DNA from: Parus major
Lineage: Eukaryota > Chordata > Aves > Passeriformes > Paridae
Direction of reading: 5' to 3'
Assembly (NCBI RefSeq): GCF_001522545.3
Contig: NC_031769.1
Span: forward strand, 10,160,929 to 10,224,928
Length of the DNA stretch: 64,000 bases
Numbering within the stretch: position 1 is the stretch's first letter; each line of letters begins with the position of its first letter. Shown piece by piece: positions 27,901 through 39,161 of this stretch. Under the pieces are notes generated by a model, which saw only the letters and a program-made list of their open reading frames with translations, was not told the DNA's origin and made no database searches. The position numbers were made by a program, and so were the translations under genes.

Positions 27901-30435
27901 ACTAGTTTTAATTGTCCTTTTGTTGTGAGAATAGTGAAAAGTGACACTGAAATTTGGGAATTTGCTTTAACTTGTAGCTATATCTCAAATTTAATTTGAG
28001 ATCTTCCATATGTAAAAAAAGAGAAAACCTCTAGGATATTGTATTGTCCACTCCATTATGTGAGTGGTAGTTAATAATTAAACACATGCTGCAGTTCCTT
28101 TTATGAATTCATAATGTGGAGATGAAGGATTACTGCAAGTTATAATATGACATACAATAATCTTGACAGTATTTCAGTTATTTGCTAGCAAAGCTTAATT
28201 TCCTTTCTCAATTTTGATGGTACAAAGAAAGAATTAACATCAGATGTTTCGTCTGCAATTGCGCAATTCTAAAGGGCCTTCATTTAAAAGAAAATAAAAT
28301 TGCACACAGTTTGCTAGAGTACCTCTCCAAAGTCCATCTTACATGTTACACAACAGACCTCATTGTCCCTTGGGGACAGGCCTGTGACAGCCCTGGGGGC
28401 TGCTGCTGCTGATGTGATGAATCCCTGCAGACCTGGAGAACACATTCTGATCCATCATCAACTCGAGGGGGTGGAAGGCCTGCAATTTCCATGGTAGCAT
28501 TATTATATTTATGTCCCCAGACACTGCAGCCAGCACCAAACCCTGGGTAGGTGAAGAGCCAGGAGCTCTTCTCTCAGCTGTGTTTACCTGCTCCTGCAGC
28601 AGCTCAGGAGCAGCTGGCACAGAAACACCTCCTGCCCAGCAGCTTCCCGGGAGGGGAGGGAAGAGTGCAGAGAAATAAATGGACTCTGGGGTTAGCAGGA
28701 GAGCATGGTTTCTGCAAGTGCATTTTCTGTGCTGGTTGTCACAAAGAAGCCACTCCCTAGCTTGAAGGGGTAAAGGAAGAAACACAGAAACATCTGAAAT
28801 GACACAGTTGGACTCTGGCAACTCTGAGGAGATGGGTACAGTGTGCCACTGTGTCCCAGCCCCTAGGACAGCACATCCCATCAGCAGTGCCTTCCTTGCA
28901 CAGTAGTTCCACTTTCTCACAGGAGGGCATGTCACAGGTAACCACATCCAAGGCCATTAGGGTTTTGTGGGTTCAAATCAGCGTCCACCTGTGCACTTAC
29001 ACTGAGCCTGGGCTGACAGGAGGAATTCTTTGCCTGTGCCCATATTGACAGGCACCCTGCAATGCCCTGACCACGTGCTGGACTGTGTGTGGACCTGGCT
29101 GTGGCACTGAGCTCCTAAGGCCTGTGAGTGACACGTTGGGCACATCTGTCCTGGTACACTGAACAGTGCCAGGGAAGGTACCAGGGACTGCATTTACATA
29201 ATTTCTGATGGATGGCTCAAAGCATCTTGCACTTTAGACATGCAAGGCAGTCCTTTCCCAACCCCAGAGCTTCTGACACATGAGCTGGACATGTGCCCTT
29301 AGCCAGTATTCCCAAATCTGCTTCCAAGGATGGTGGGGAGGAGGAGGATAGGACCTGCCTGGTCCTCTCTCTTCCTCCCCCCCTCTCTCTCTCCAGCTGC
29401 CATGGTGAATGAAGAGTCTGAAATAGCAGATGTCTGTCATTAGTAAAGGGTTGACATGCAGCCCTAAGTGTAAAAGGTTGCAGACCTGTGAGGTACCAGC
29501 AAGGTCTCCCAAGTACTACTTGCATTTTCTCACAAAAGCTGGCATTTCTGGCTGCAGCCAAGGACTGGTTTCCATGTCTGCATACAGCTTCCAACACCTT
29601 TAATGCAAAACAGCACTGTTCAGTTGTAAAAAGCTGTCTGTACTTTATGTGTCTTCTATTTCTTCATACTGCTGCTGGCAAATCTTCTTGCCAAAGAAGC
29701 TGTGGGTGCAAGCATGGTCCTTGCAGATGTTGACCACAGGGACAGCTGCTTCCTAGCCAGCCAGATGTGGCTTTTCAGAGTGTAACTCTGAATGTGAAGC
29801 ATGTAGATAATGGCGTAGTGTATGTGGGACTCATCTCCAGACTACACGGACAAGCTCCTCTCTGTCAGTAACTTGAACACCAATTGTCTCAGTTCCAACA
29901 AAATGCCAGTGACAGGATGTCTCAGGATCAGTTCTCTGCACCACATGCACAGGATCCTTCATGATCCTTGCTGTTAATACAGTGAAAACAGGAGTAACAG
30001 AGCTCCAGTTACTGTTCTATCTGCACACTGTTGTCTGTGGGAGCTCATGCTCTGGGTCAGACCACAGGCAAACTGCATCCCCTACAGTCCCATCCACAAT
30101 CCTCTTGTCTCTGGAGCCCTCTGTTGTATCTCCTGTTGGGCTGTCTGGATATGTGTTGTTATTTGAGAATTATTTGAGTGCTTTACTATGTTGCAAAGGT
30201 CAATTTATTAGGTTTTTTTAAAGGTTGGGAAAATGAAAAGTGCTGTGTAAGTGTTCCTAAGTATTATCACATGTTATAGAACAATGGTTCACAACCTCAG
30301 TTTTTTTCCAGGTATTTCTTTGCAGCTTTAACTTCCTATCTTGGTACCATACAAGTTTCAATTACCAGTACTAGTTCAGTAGACCATGTATAAAACAATA
30401 ATTCTCAAAACATGTGAGAAATAAATTCTAAAGGC

Positions 30436-30610
30436 TAGGAATGTTTTGTCATTATAAAACTACATATATTTAAATATGTAATTTGTTATATAATATATAA
30501 GACATATACATTATCACATATGTATATATTACAAATAGGTACAGATGTATATGTGTACCTGTGTACGTATATATGTGTGCATGCATAGGGACAATATAAT
30601 AAATTATTAT
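30436..30610. repeat. AT-rich dinucleotide patch (TA/TG)
   Basis: The stretch is dominated by ta, at and tg steps (acatatatttaaatatg, gtatatgtgtacctgtg, acgtatatatgtgtgc). It is an imperfect alternating purine-pyrimidine tract with no other feature. Confidence 0.6.
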
Positions 30611-32333
30611 ATGATAAATAGTAATTATTCACAGATGATGCTGTGATAATATACCCCCAAGAAATAACATGCAGGTCCCTTTAAGTTCACAACATGTTTC
30701 TGACACTGCCTTAGTATCAATGCTTCATGGCAAATACAAGATTATATAGTAAATTATACACATTAAATCAGTTACCATAACAGTTCGCTATCAAAGGCTC
30801 TCCTGGATTTAGCTCAATATTATTTCAAGAACTGTGAAGACATACAGGTACTGCTGAAAGGTTCTCTATCAGCACAGTGACAAGGTGACATTATAAAGAT
30901 CCAGTCAGAAACTGGTAAGGAAAGGGGTTTAATCTCCTCTGTCACACTGTGGTACAAATGGCATATTTTCACAATACAGAGTGTTTGTGTGCCATATGCA
31001 AATACAGGAGAAGTGACATCAAAGGAAAGCCCAAAATGCTCAGTACCAAGTCACGTTTATATGTCAGGGAGTTTTGCTGCTTTAATGGCTAAGAAAAAAT
31101 ACTGCAAGGACATTCTCATTGAGCAAGAATCAATGAAAGGTTAAACAAAAAAACCCCAAAAAATAAATTAATTCTGAAAATAATGAGTGGCTCTGTAGCC
31201 ATGTAATTAGCAGGTATTTTCAGTTTTTCTTCAGAAAGAATGCCAGGCAGCATTCATGTGATTGACAAGGACAATGCTGGTGTGAATGATGTATGGATCT
31301 GTATAGACAGGACTGAAAGGTGTGAAAAGAAAAGGTTTGTGATGGGTGTGGAGACTGGCAGCTGAAGGGCTGTGGGACAGGGAGGTCAGTGACCAGAAAG
31401 TAATGAAAATACAAAATTAAAATAGTGAAACGAAGACTTGTTTGGTGGCCCTGTATTCAGAGGAGGGAAGCTCCCACCATCCAAGGGAGTCTCTGTTTTG
31501 AATCAAGAGAAATATTGTCTTTGCTCTCACCTCTATGGCTGCAGGAATAGGGAAATGCAGAACTACTGCTGGCTGGCTAAAAGCAGCCTGCAAACAGCCT
31601 TACATGCTCTAGCTTAGGTCAGCTGAGTCTTCAGACCACTGGCGGCCTGACATGGTATTGTGACTTGCAGAGCCAAAACCTGGTGATGCTGGCAGATTGG
31701 TGATCCTTTGGTGGGAGCTGCACCAGGGAACACAACTCACTTGTGTTCCAATAAATGGATAACCAGCAATTGCAACCCAGAAACATGAGGTAACAGGCAC
31801 ATGAGGTCCTGGGACCACACACAGAAGTTAGGTACACAAAGAATGAGTCAGTAGGGTAAATTGTAACAGTATCAGTAGCGCAAAATACAGCCCTTGGCAA
31901 AAGTGCTTTACGCTGTGCCTTGCACTGAAACCAATAGATCCTGCAAAATGCCATGAATCTCCTCTGAAAGTACCCAGAGAATTGCAGTGCTGCTTTTGGC
32001 AGCATGACCATGCCGTGACTCCAAAGCCCCACCTGCTGAGCCCACACTGTACAGAGCTTTCCAACTGCCACCTTCATCAAATATTGTTTTCTCTACTTGC
32101 AGCTCCTTGTTTTTTTCAATAGATTCAGCAATATCAGGGTGATATTTTTAAAATGTCATTGCTAATACATTTCAACTACATGCTGACCAAGATTTAGTAT
32201 TATAATAAAACCTGAAACCTTCTATCTTCATTGTAGGAAAGTGAAGATGAAGGCTTTACTTTTGGAAGGGACATCAGCTTAATTTCCAATTTTATGTCAA
32301 AAATACATCTGTAGATAGAGTTTATGTCATAGC

Positions 32334-32422
32334 TAATTGCAGGCACATTTAGATGTCAAACCGCTCATTTGCCAGACAAAACAAAATAGGCATCTAAGTA
32401 CAATAAAATGTGCCTGCAATTA
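32334..32422. repeat. Inverted repeat with perfect 17-bp arms
   Basis: The left arm taattgcaggcacattt (32,334-32,350) is the exact reverse complement of the right arm aaatgtgcctgcaatta (32,406-32,422). Just inside the arms, agatg at 32,351 pairs with catct at 32,391. The 55-base centre could form the loop of a long hairpin. It may be a remnant of a palindromic DNA transposon or an old low-copy repeat; I cannot assign a family. Confidence 0.75.
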
Positions 32423-34069
32423 TATGTGCCAGCAAAAATGACACCTGCAGATGTTGTGAAGTGAAAACATCTAAGAACACTTGAAATCATTTCCAAGTAT
32501 GTGAAATTTCAAAAAAGTAGGACATGAATATCTACTGCGAGTACAAAGCACATCCTGCTTCTGCCCTTGGAGAAATACCCACTCAGTAATCTTGAATCCT
32601 TCTGATTTTCGCATTTCTGGATCTTAAAGTCTTTTAAGCCTTAAACAAGATAAATGAAATAATAATTAAGTAAAATCTTAATATGTTTTGAAAGTGTTAC
32701 TTTCCAACACTGCTGTCGTTGTTTGTTCTTTTTTCTTCTTTTTTTTCTTCCTTTCCTCTCTCTCTCACATGGTAAATGCTGCCTGGCTGATTCCTCCTGT
32801 CGCTGTTCAGGGGAGGTTCACAGAAGTGGTTAGCCTTTTGTGAGTGCAGTTTAACTCTTAGTGCCAATGAATCCCACACCTTGGGCCTCTATGTCAAGAG
32901 CCTCTGATCACAAGAGGTCTCAGTGAGGTCTCTGCCAACACTCCTTTTTCCATGGAGCTACCGTGAGTCATGGTAGCAGCCTAGGATGTAAAGTAATTTA
33001 AAATGAGGGTGACAATTAAAAATTAGAAAGTGATCTAACACAAAATTAACTCTCTTGCACCTCAGAGCTAGGCAATAGCCCACCATTCCCCTCAGGTGTC
33101 TTGGGGAGCTGCCCAGGGCACACTGTTGCACTGAGCACTGTGAGCACTTTCTTCCAGTAAAGGAAACCTGGATGTGGCTCGTTTTGAAAATGTAACCCAC
33201 TGGTGCCACCATGTCGGGGCCAGAGCATTGACAAGGCTGACATGAGGCACTATTTTTGCAGAATTACCTATTCCTTAAAGCATGACAAAACCCTGCCAGC
33301 TGAAAGACTGTGTCCATATTCAGAAAGATTAGCAAAGCAACTCTTTCCTGACCATAAGATTCACCAAGCTTCAGATGGTTCCAGGGTTGTTTTTTTTTAG
33401 CATCAGGAATGTATAGTGTAGCAACTGTCAGTATGATCTGCTGAGGCTCTCCACTCTTTCAGTTTGGCTGTCAGCTCCTTGGGGAAGGGAGAGTGAGACA
33501 AGATGCTTCAGAAGCTCCACGTGGGGCTCTTTAAGGCTCTTAGAGGACTCTCCCAGGCTGTGCTCTTGGCTGAATGCCAGCAGAGCACACAGGAGCAGGC
33601 AGCTCTCCATGAGCCCTTTCCTGCCCATGACTGACCCTGCCCCAGCAGCACCATGTGTCCCTGCTTGTCCTGATGCTGGGGATGAGGGGCTCCCTCCACA
33701 AGGCCACACCCAGTCGAGTCCAGCAGGGGCTGCCAGACAACAAATTCTCCCCTCGCCATTGCTGATCTCTGCAATGCTGCCAGGGCAAATCATTGAACAA
33801 AAGGACATACTCCCTCATCTCCATTTTGGTAAAGATGTCTCCTCCCCCAACAACCTGAAGAGGAGCAGCTGGGAAAGACAAAACATGGTGTGTCTTTATT
33901 GTACTTCCTTAAACTACTTCAAAGTTTTCCCAGGATTATACAGTAACTACAACTATTAATATTGCATTCCTGAGTGTGTTCCTAAGTGTGTCTCAGCCAT
34001 GTTCCTGAGATGCATTAGATGGCATTACTCTTCTGGGGCAGTATTGTCCAAAGCTCTTTGATCCATCAT

Positions 34070-34390
34070 TGTGTGTGGACCTTATTTCTCCAAGCCTGAG
34101 AGAATTACAGCCTGTCAGTGGTTGATCTGTTCCCAAGGGAAAGTCTCTTGAGAGCGTCTCTCACTCAAGGTCTATCTCTGTAAAGAATTTCACTTTCTCT
34201 AAACAGTTACTGTACTGTAAATAGTGTGTTTTTCTCTTGTTCCACCAATGGGTCAAGAGGTGGTGTTCTCTTTACCAATCATGTTAAACCTGTAGCGTAA
34301 GACCCTATAAAAGCTGAAAAGTTTGGGGAATAAAGACCTTTCCTAGCAACTCATTCTAGTGTGTGCTGTGAATGAATCCACACTTCTACA
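34070..34390 (+). mobile_element. Solo LTR of an endogenous retrovirus, 321 bp
   Basis: The element begins TGTGTG and ends CTACA, so it has the TG...CA ends of a retroviral LTR. It is flanked on both sides by tcat (34,066-34,069 and 34,391-34,394), a 4-bp target duplication. Inside it, TATAAAAG lies at 34,306-34,313 and AATAAA at 34,329-34,334, in the order of U3 promoter followed by R-region polyadenylation signal. No gag, pol or env follows, so it is a solo LTR left by recombination. The 4-bp duplication would suit a gammaretrovirus-like parent; the family is not identified. Confidence 0.75.
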
Positions 34391-35045
34391 TCATGTCCAA
34401 CAGTGACAACTGTGCACGCCCTTTGTAATGATAATTTAGTAAGAGAGTCTGATACTTAATAATTCAATTTGGGAACTTCCCCTTTGTGTGTGATGTGCCT
34501 TTTGTGCACTGATATGAAATGGCACTGTTTCAAAATAAAATCATGCTCTTGATATTTCAGACACTGAAGATAAGTGTAAGCACTATTGCCTGTTTATAGC
34601 TTTATTTTCTGTATTTAATGTGATACTTCTGGGTTGGTAGTTCAGAGACTGATGTTCTCTGAGGAAGCCTGAAGGAGCTGCTAGAGAAGAAGCAGTAATT
34701 TTTGTACCTGCCATCTACTAGTGTCCCTTGGCCCTGACCTCTTGCATCCAATTTATTGAGCAAAAGGTTAGGGAAGCTGCCAGGTCTGTTTGGGGCCATG
34801 TCTTTTCATTGTGTCAAACTGAGTGGGACTAACTATTTTTCTCCAACTTGGCTACTGACATGGAGGAGATTTTCAAAACCAGGAAATTAAACTGAAGCAA
34901 AATTGCTTCCAGAAATACAATTTTCTGACTAGCCTTTTAGTTGGCTTTTAAGCAGCTGAAATCAAAAGATGAGGTGCACTGTGTATTTCTGCCAGACCTG
35001 CAGGTTATCAAATAACCCCTCTGAAAAGCTTTCTTCTGTTACGGA
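34391..35045. other. Intergenic DNA between LTR and CR1 copy
   Basis: I see no gene or repeat in this stretch. Short frames on both strands have no recognisable content. Confidence 0.5.
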
Positions 35046-35489
35046 AAAAGGAGGAGAGCAAGGAACCTGGGGAAGGGTCTGGAGCACAAATCATATGAGG
35101 AACATCTGAGGGAGCTGGGGTCTTTAGCCTGAACAAAAGGAGGCTCAGGGGTGACCTTCTCACTCTCTACAACTGCCTGAAAGGCGGCTGTAGTCAGGTC
35201 AGTCTCTTCTCCCAGACAGCCAGCAACAGGAGGAGGGGGCATGGCCACAAGCTGTGCCCATTGAGGTTTAGGTTGGACATAAGGAGGAATTTCTTCACAG
35301 AAAGGGTGATCAGACATTGGAATGTGCTGCCCAGGGAGGTGCAGGAGTCACTGACCCTGGTGGTGTTTAAGGTAAGACTGGACGTGGCATTCAGTGCTGT
35401 GGTGTGGTTGACTTGGAGATGCTGGGTCACAGGTTGGACTCAGGGGTCTCAGAGGTCTTTTCCAACCTAATTGATTCTGTGGTTCTGTA
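35046..35489 (+). mobile_element. CR1 LINE, 5'-truncated copy
   Basis: The copy contains the landmarks of the CR1 3' end in sense orientation: 'ggtctggagcacaa', 'gagggagctggggtctttag', 'ctctctacaactgcctga', 'ggaatttcttcacagaaag' and 'tgtgctgcccagggaggtg', ending in 'tttccaacctaattgattc' and 'tgtggttctgt'. One frame still encodes the usual terminal peptide ([14 protein letters not shown]), typical of CR1-derived open frames in birds. It closely resembles the copy at 38,131-38,590. Confidence 0.9.
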
Positions 35490-37340
35490 ATGCCACATCT
35501 AGCCATAATACAAATTCCTGCATGTGTTCTGCAGAAGCATTTCTTACAGAGGAATGCCTGGGTGGCTCCTTGGGCCTTGTCCATTCTTGTGCCTGTTTTT
35601 GCGAGTTCCTCTCTGGCTGACTGCCACAGCACAATCTGAGCCTTGCTGGTGCCATTAGTTACCCTTGTACAATGTACAAGAATAATTTTGTGTTGTTCAA
35701 CTTCAAATTGATGTGAATTACAGTCTACTAGAATGGTGTTTTAAACATGAAATGGAGAATAAGTGTTACATGCCAGAAATTTATCATAAATATGAATAAG
35801 AATGTCTGAGTGTAGAAAACCAGCTGAGATAAGGAGTTTTCTGGTCCAAAAGAAACATAACTTGATGTGGTCTTACTTCTCCTGACTTCTGAAACAAGAG
35901 GACACAATACCTAGAATGGTACCCAAATTTTGTCTTGGAACTCGTTCTCTTGAAAACTGCCCAAGAAAGTAGTAATGAACAGGCAGTGTGGGTGCAGGGG
36001 TGCCAGGGCCTGCTCCTGGATAATCTGAATGCTGAGGATCAGTTTCATGGGGGTGCACAGGACATGTCTGCACGTGAGTTTGGAGTACCTGCAATGGGCA
36101 CGTGAGCCTCAGTGACTCATCTACAAGTGCCATGGAGTGGGGAAGGCTGGATCTGCTGGTCCCAGCTGCTGGGCTGAGTGTCCCAGACCACTTTGTGGAA
36201 GGATCTTTCCAGAAACTGGGGAGATGTGGGGATATATTTACAGAAAAGCTCCTTTTACTCCATGAAATGATGTATTTTCAGGCAAAATGCAGTATAAATA
36301 AAGTGTGAAGTCAAATCTCACTGCTCAAGAATGCTTTGAGAAGGTAGACTGAAGTGGTCATATCAAAATGTTTATGAAGCTGCATGTCCCTTCAGAAAGG
36401 GGCAGCTGCAGTCCCACTGTGAGACTGGAGACAGGAATGGCTCTAACAGCATGTTTATGATCCAACAGTGCTCATACAGTCATTACTGAAGTTAATTGCT
36501 GGAAAGGATTAACTACCGTCTGGCTGATAAAATGAATTCTTAGTTTTCAAATACCTTACAAATTTCCACTGCACTGGAAGCTGTTTGGAGCATTTCAGCA
36601 AAACAAGGAGCACAGTTACATAAAGGAAATGTAAAAGGAATTTTGCATTTAAATTTCTAGTACTGTAGAAAAATGTGCACAGATTAACACATAACTAAAT
36701 TCTCTCAAGTGAAAAATGTCATGTTTTGTGTGGAGAGAAAAAATACCCAAACCAGTGTGGAAGCCAATGGAATTCCTAATTTTTAATCTAATTTGCCTCC
36801 CAAAGTGTATCAAGTAATTTATAATTTATTTAAAACTGATGTGCATGCCAGCTTACTAATGCTGTCAAGTGGAAAACAGGGATAGACATGCAGACTGCAG
36901 GACGTGCCTACATTCAGGTATCCTAGATATCTAGATTTCTCGTTTGCTGAAGATACACAAAAAAACCTAGAGCACAAGGTATAGTCAAGTTCATAAACTG
37001 CTCCAGAATTCACTCGTGCTTTATCTGAAAGGATTTACAATTAAGTATGAGACAAGTCATTGAAAGTTACTATGAAAAAAAAGAAATTAAGGAAAAAAAT
37101 AAAGAGGGAAGTAAGAGTATATGTTTGGGGTTAGGAATTCATCTGCCTGATGGAGGTGAGGCTGCTGCAGCCCCATGGCCTCAGGCCCAGCTGAAAGGAA
37201 GACTGAGTGTGCACCTGCAGTGGGAACACATTCCCAGTCCAGATATTCCTGTGCATGTGTCCACCCACACAGACCCTCAATACTTGGATCATTCTGGCCC
37301 TTGGAGCCCCTGCTCTTCCAGTTGCACTCACACACAAATA
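35490..37340. other. Intergenic DNA between CR1 copies
   Basis: No gene, array or recognisable element is seen. Reading frames here are short. Confidence 0.5.
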
Positions 37341-37720
37341 TAGAGTGGTTTGGGTTGGAAGGGACCTCAAAGATCATCTCGTTCCAAGTCCCTGCCATGG
37401 GCAGAGACCTTCCACTAGACAAGTCTTGTTCAAAGACCCATCCAACCCAGGATGCCAGGGATGGGGTAGCCACAGCTTCTCCAGACAACCTGATCTGGAG
37501 TCTCAACACCCTCACTGTGAGGAATTTCTTCCTAATAAATAACCTATATATTCCTAATATATAATTTAAATTTCCCCTTTTTTTCAGTTTGTACCCATTA
37601 CTCCTTGTCCTACCACTCTCTGACAGAGCCCCTCTCTGGCTTCACTGTAGGCCCCCTTCAGACACTGGAGGAGTTTCCACACAACTTTCTCTGAACAGCC
37701 CCAAGTTTCTCAGCCTGTTG
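37341..37720 (-). mobile_element. CR1 LINE fragment, reverse orientation
   Basis: The plus strand reads as the reverse complement of a CR1 3' end: 'gtggtttgggttggaaggg', 'acctcaaagatcatct', 'ccctgccatgggcagaga', 'catccaacccaggatgcc', 'gaatttcttcctaat', then a 'ccattactccttgtcct' block. The element therefore lies on the minus strand. It stops in a short TG-rich tract near 37,720. Confidence 0.85.
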
Positions 37721-38130
37721 AGTATGTGTGTATGCATGTACGTTTACACTGATGTGTGTATGTGTGCATGCACCATGGTCCCTCCAGTTCCTGGCACCTC
37801 AGAAACATGGCCACCATGGATCTCTGCCTCTTTTCCTATGGCAGGCACTTGGCTTCATACTCACAGGAACACTAAGAGCTCCCTGAATCTGGAAAATGGT
37901 CAGGAACAGAGTTTAGTAAGAAGGGCAGATTGTAGTGATAAGATGTGCAGGATATGATCAGACATTTGCACTGACCATAGTGTGCTACCAATCTCATTTA
38001 TCCCCTTTTCTCTCCATTTCCCCACACTTTCCTCTCCCTTGTCCACATTAATTCACAGCTTTAATCCTTCCTCTAAACATCCCATATGTCTTTCGAGACA
38101 TTCTCCGAGACATGACATTCTTCAATAAAG

Positions 38131-38590
38131 ACACTGAGGTGCTGAATTGTGTCCAGAGAAGGTCTGTGGAGTTGAGACAGGGCCTGGAGCACAAGTTACA
38201 TAAGAACAGCTGAGGAGCTGGGGGTGTTTAGCCTGGAGTAGAGAAGGCTCAGAGGGGACCTTATTGCTCTCTACAACTCCCTGACAGGAGCCTGCAGCCA
38301 GGTGGGGCTCAGCCTCTTCTCCCAGGCAACAAGTTACAGGTCAGCAGGACATAGTCTCAATCTGCATAAGGAGAAGTTTAGGTTGGAAATTAAGAAGAAT
38401 TTCTTCAGAGAAAGGATGATCAAACATTGGAACAGGCTGCCCAGAGAGGTGGTGGAGTCACTGTGCCTGGAAGTGTTTAAGCATAGACTCAAAGATATGG
38501 CAAAGTGGCATTTAGTTGACAAGGTGGTGTTTGGACTCCCTGACTTAAAGAGAGGTGTTTTCCAACCTAACTGATCCTGTGACTCCGATT
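38131..38590 (+). mobile_element. CR1 LINE, 5'-truncated copy near the GTPBP4 promoter
   Basis: The order 'gggcctggagcacaagt', 'tagcctggagtagagaaggc', 'ctctctacaactccctga', 'aagaagaatttcttcagag', 'aacaggctgcccagagaggt' and 'tttccaacctaactgatcct' is the sense CR1 3' end. The copy ends about 570 bases upstream of the GTPBP4 start codon. A residual frame encodes [20 protein letters not shown], the familiar CR1 terminal peptide. Confidence 0.9.
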
Positions 38591-38799
38591 CTTGCACAAT
38601 TCCAAGATGTTCTTCCAGGTATCCCATGGAGGACCCAGAGCTGCTCCTGGAGACCCATCTGGTGGATGTCTCTCCCGGACCACAGCACTGATTGCCAGCT
38701 GTGACAGCCTGGGGAAGAGGCCCCTCGTGGGCCCCTTGGCCCCGGTAAGGCTTTCGGGGTCCCTTCCGCCATCCTTATTCACCGCTCCTTCGTGCTAGC

Positions 38800-39161
38800 G
38801 GGGATCAGCCTTTACTCATCGGTCAATAGGGTGAGGGAGTATTTTGTCATCTCGGCCCTGCGGGGCACAAGCCATATCTGCCCCGAATCATCACAACAGG
38901 GAGCCATTGCTAGAACCCTGCTCGCGGCCAAGTGCTTCTCTGGCAAGACCCAGACACAACCCCAAGCACCTGCCTCCCTTCCGTCTTGCCTCCCTTCCGT
39001 CTTGTCGCCTTTCCTTTGCCGGCCTCGCTGCCCGCCTCCCTCTCCGTCCCTCTCTTCCTCCCCTCAGTCCCTCCCCGCCTTCCCGGCCGGACGCGCGCAG
39101 CTCTCGCGAGAGCCCCGGGCCCGCTCCCTTTCCGGCGCGTGGCGCGGCGGTGGCGGTGGCC
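38800..39161 (+). promoter_or_regulatory. GTPBP4: GTPBP4 CpG-rich TATA-less promoter and 5' leader
   Basis: Base composition changes abruptly to GC- and CpG-rich, with long pyrimidine runs from about 38,960 to 39,080 followed by 'cggacgcgcgcag', the element TCTCGCGAGA (39,102-39,111) and 'ggcgcgtggcgcggcggtgg' just before the start codon. No TATA box is seen. This is the architecture of a housekeeping promoter with dispersed initiation. The transcription start cannot be fixed from sequence, but it probably lies between 39,060 and 39,140. Confidence 0.7.
39102..39111. promoter_or_regulatory. Perfect TCTCGCGAGA palindrome
   Basis: The ten bases TCTCGCGAGA are an exact match to the palindromic element found in CpG-island promoters of essential genes and reported to be bound by BANP when unmethylated. 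It lies 50 bases upstream of the GTPBP4 ATG, so it is at or near the transcription start. Binding here is an inference from the motif. Confidence 0.7.

Larger units (their letters stand above)
21963..34069. other. Intergenic DNA, no supported gene
   Basis: Several longer open frames occur, including a 195-codon minus-strand frame at 28,360-28,947 and a 148-codon one at 24,736-25,182. Neither shows a domain, a splice partner or recognisable similarity, so I do not call them genes. The stretch holds an AT/CA-rich patch at 30.4-30.6 kb and an inverted repeat at 32.3 kb. I see no RNA gene. Confidence 0.55.

Noticed and set aside
28360..28947. 195-codon open frame on the minus strand
   Set aside because: It has no domain, no splice partner, no CpG-rich promoter and a composition that fits chance reading of moderately GC-rich DNA. 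Without conservation data it cannot be supported as a gene.
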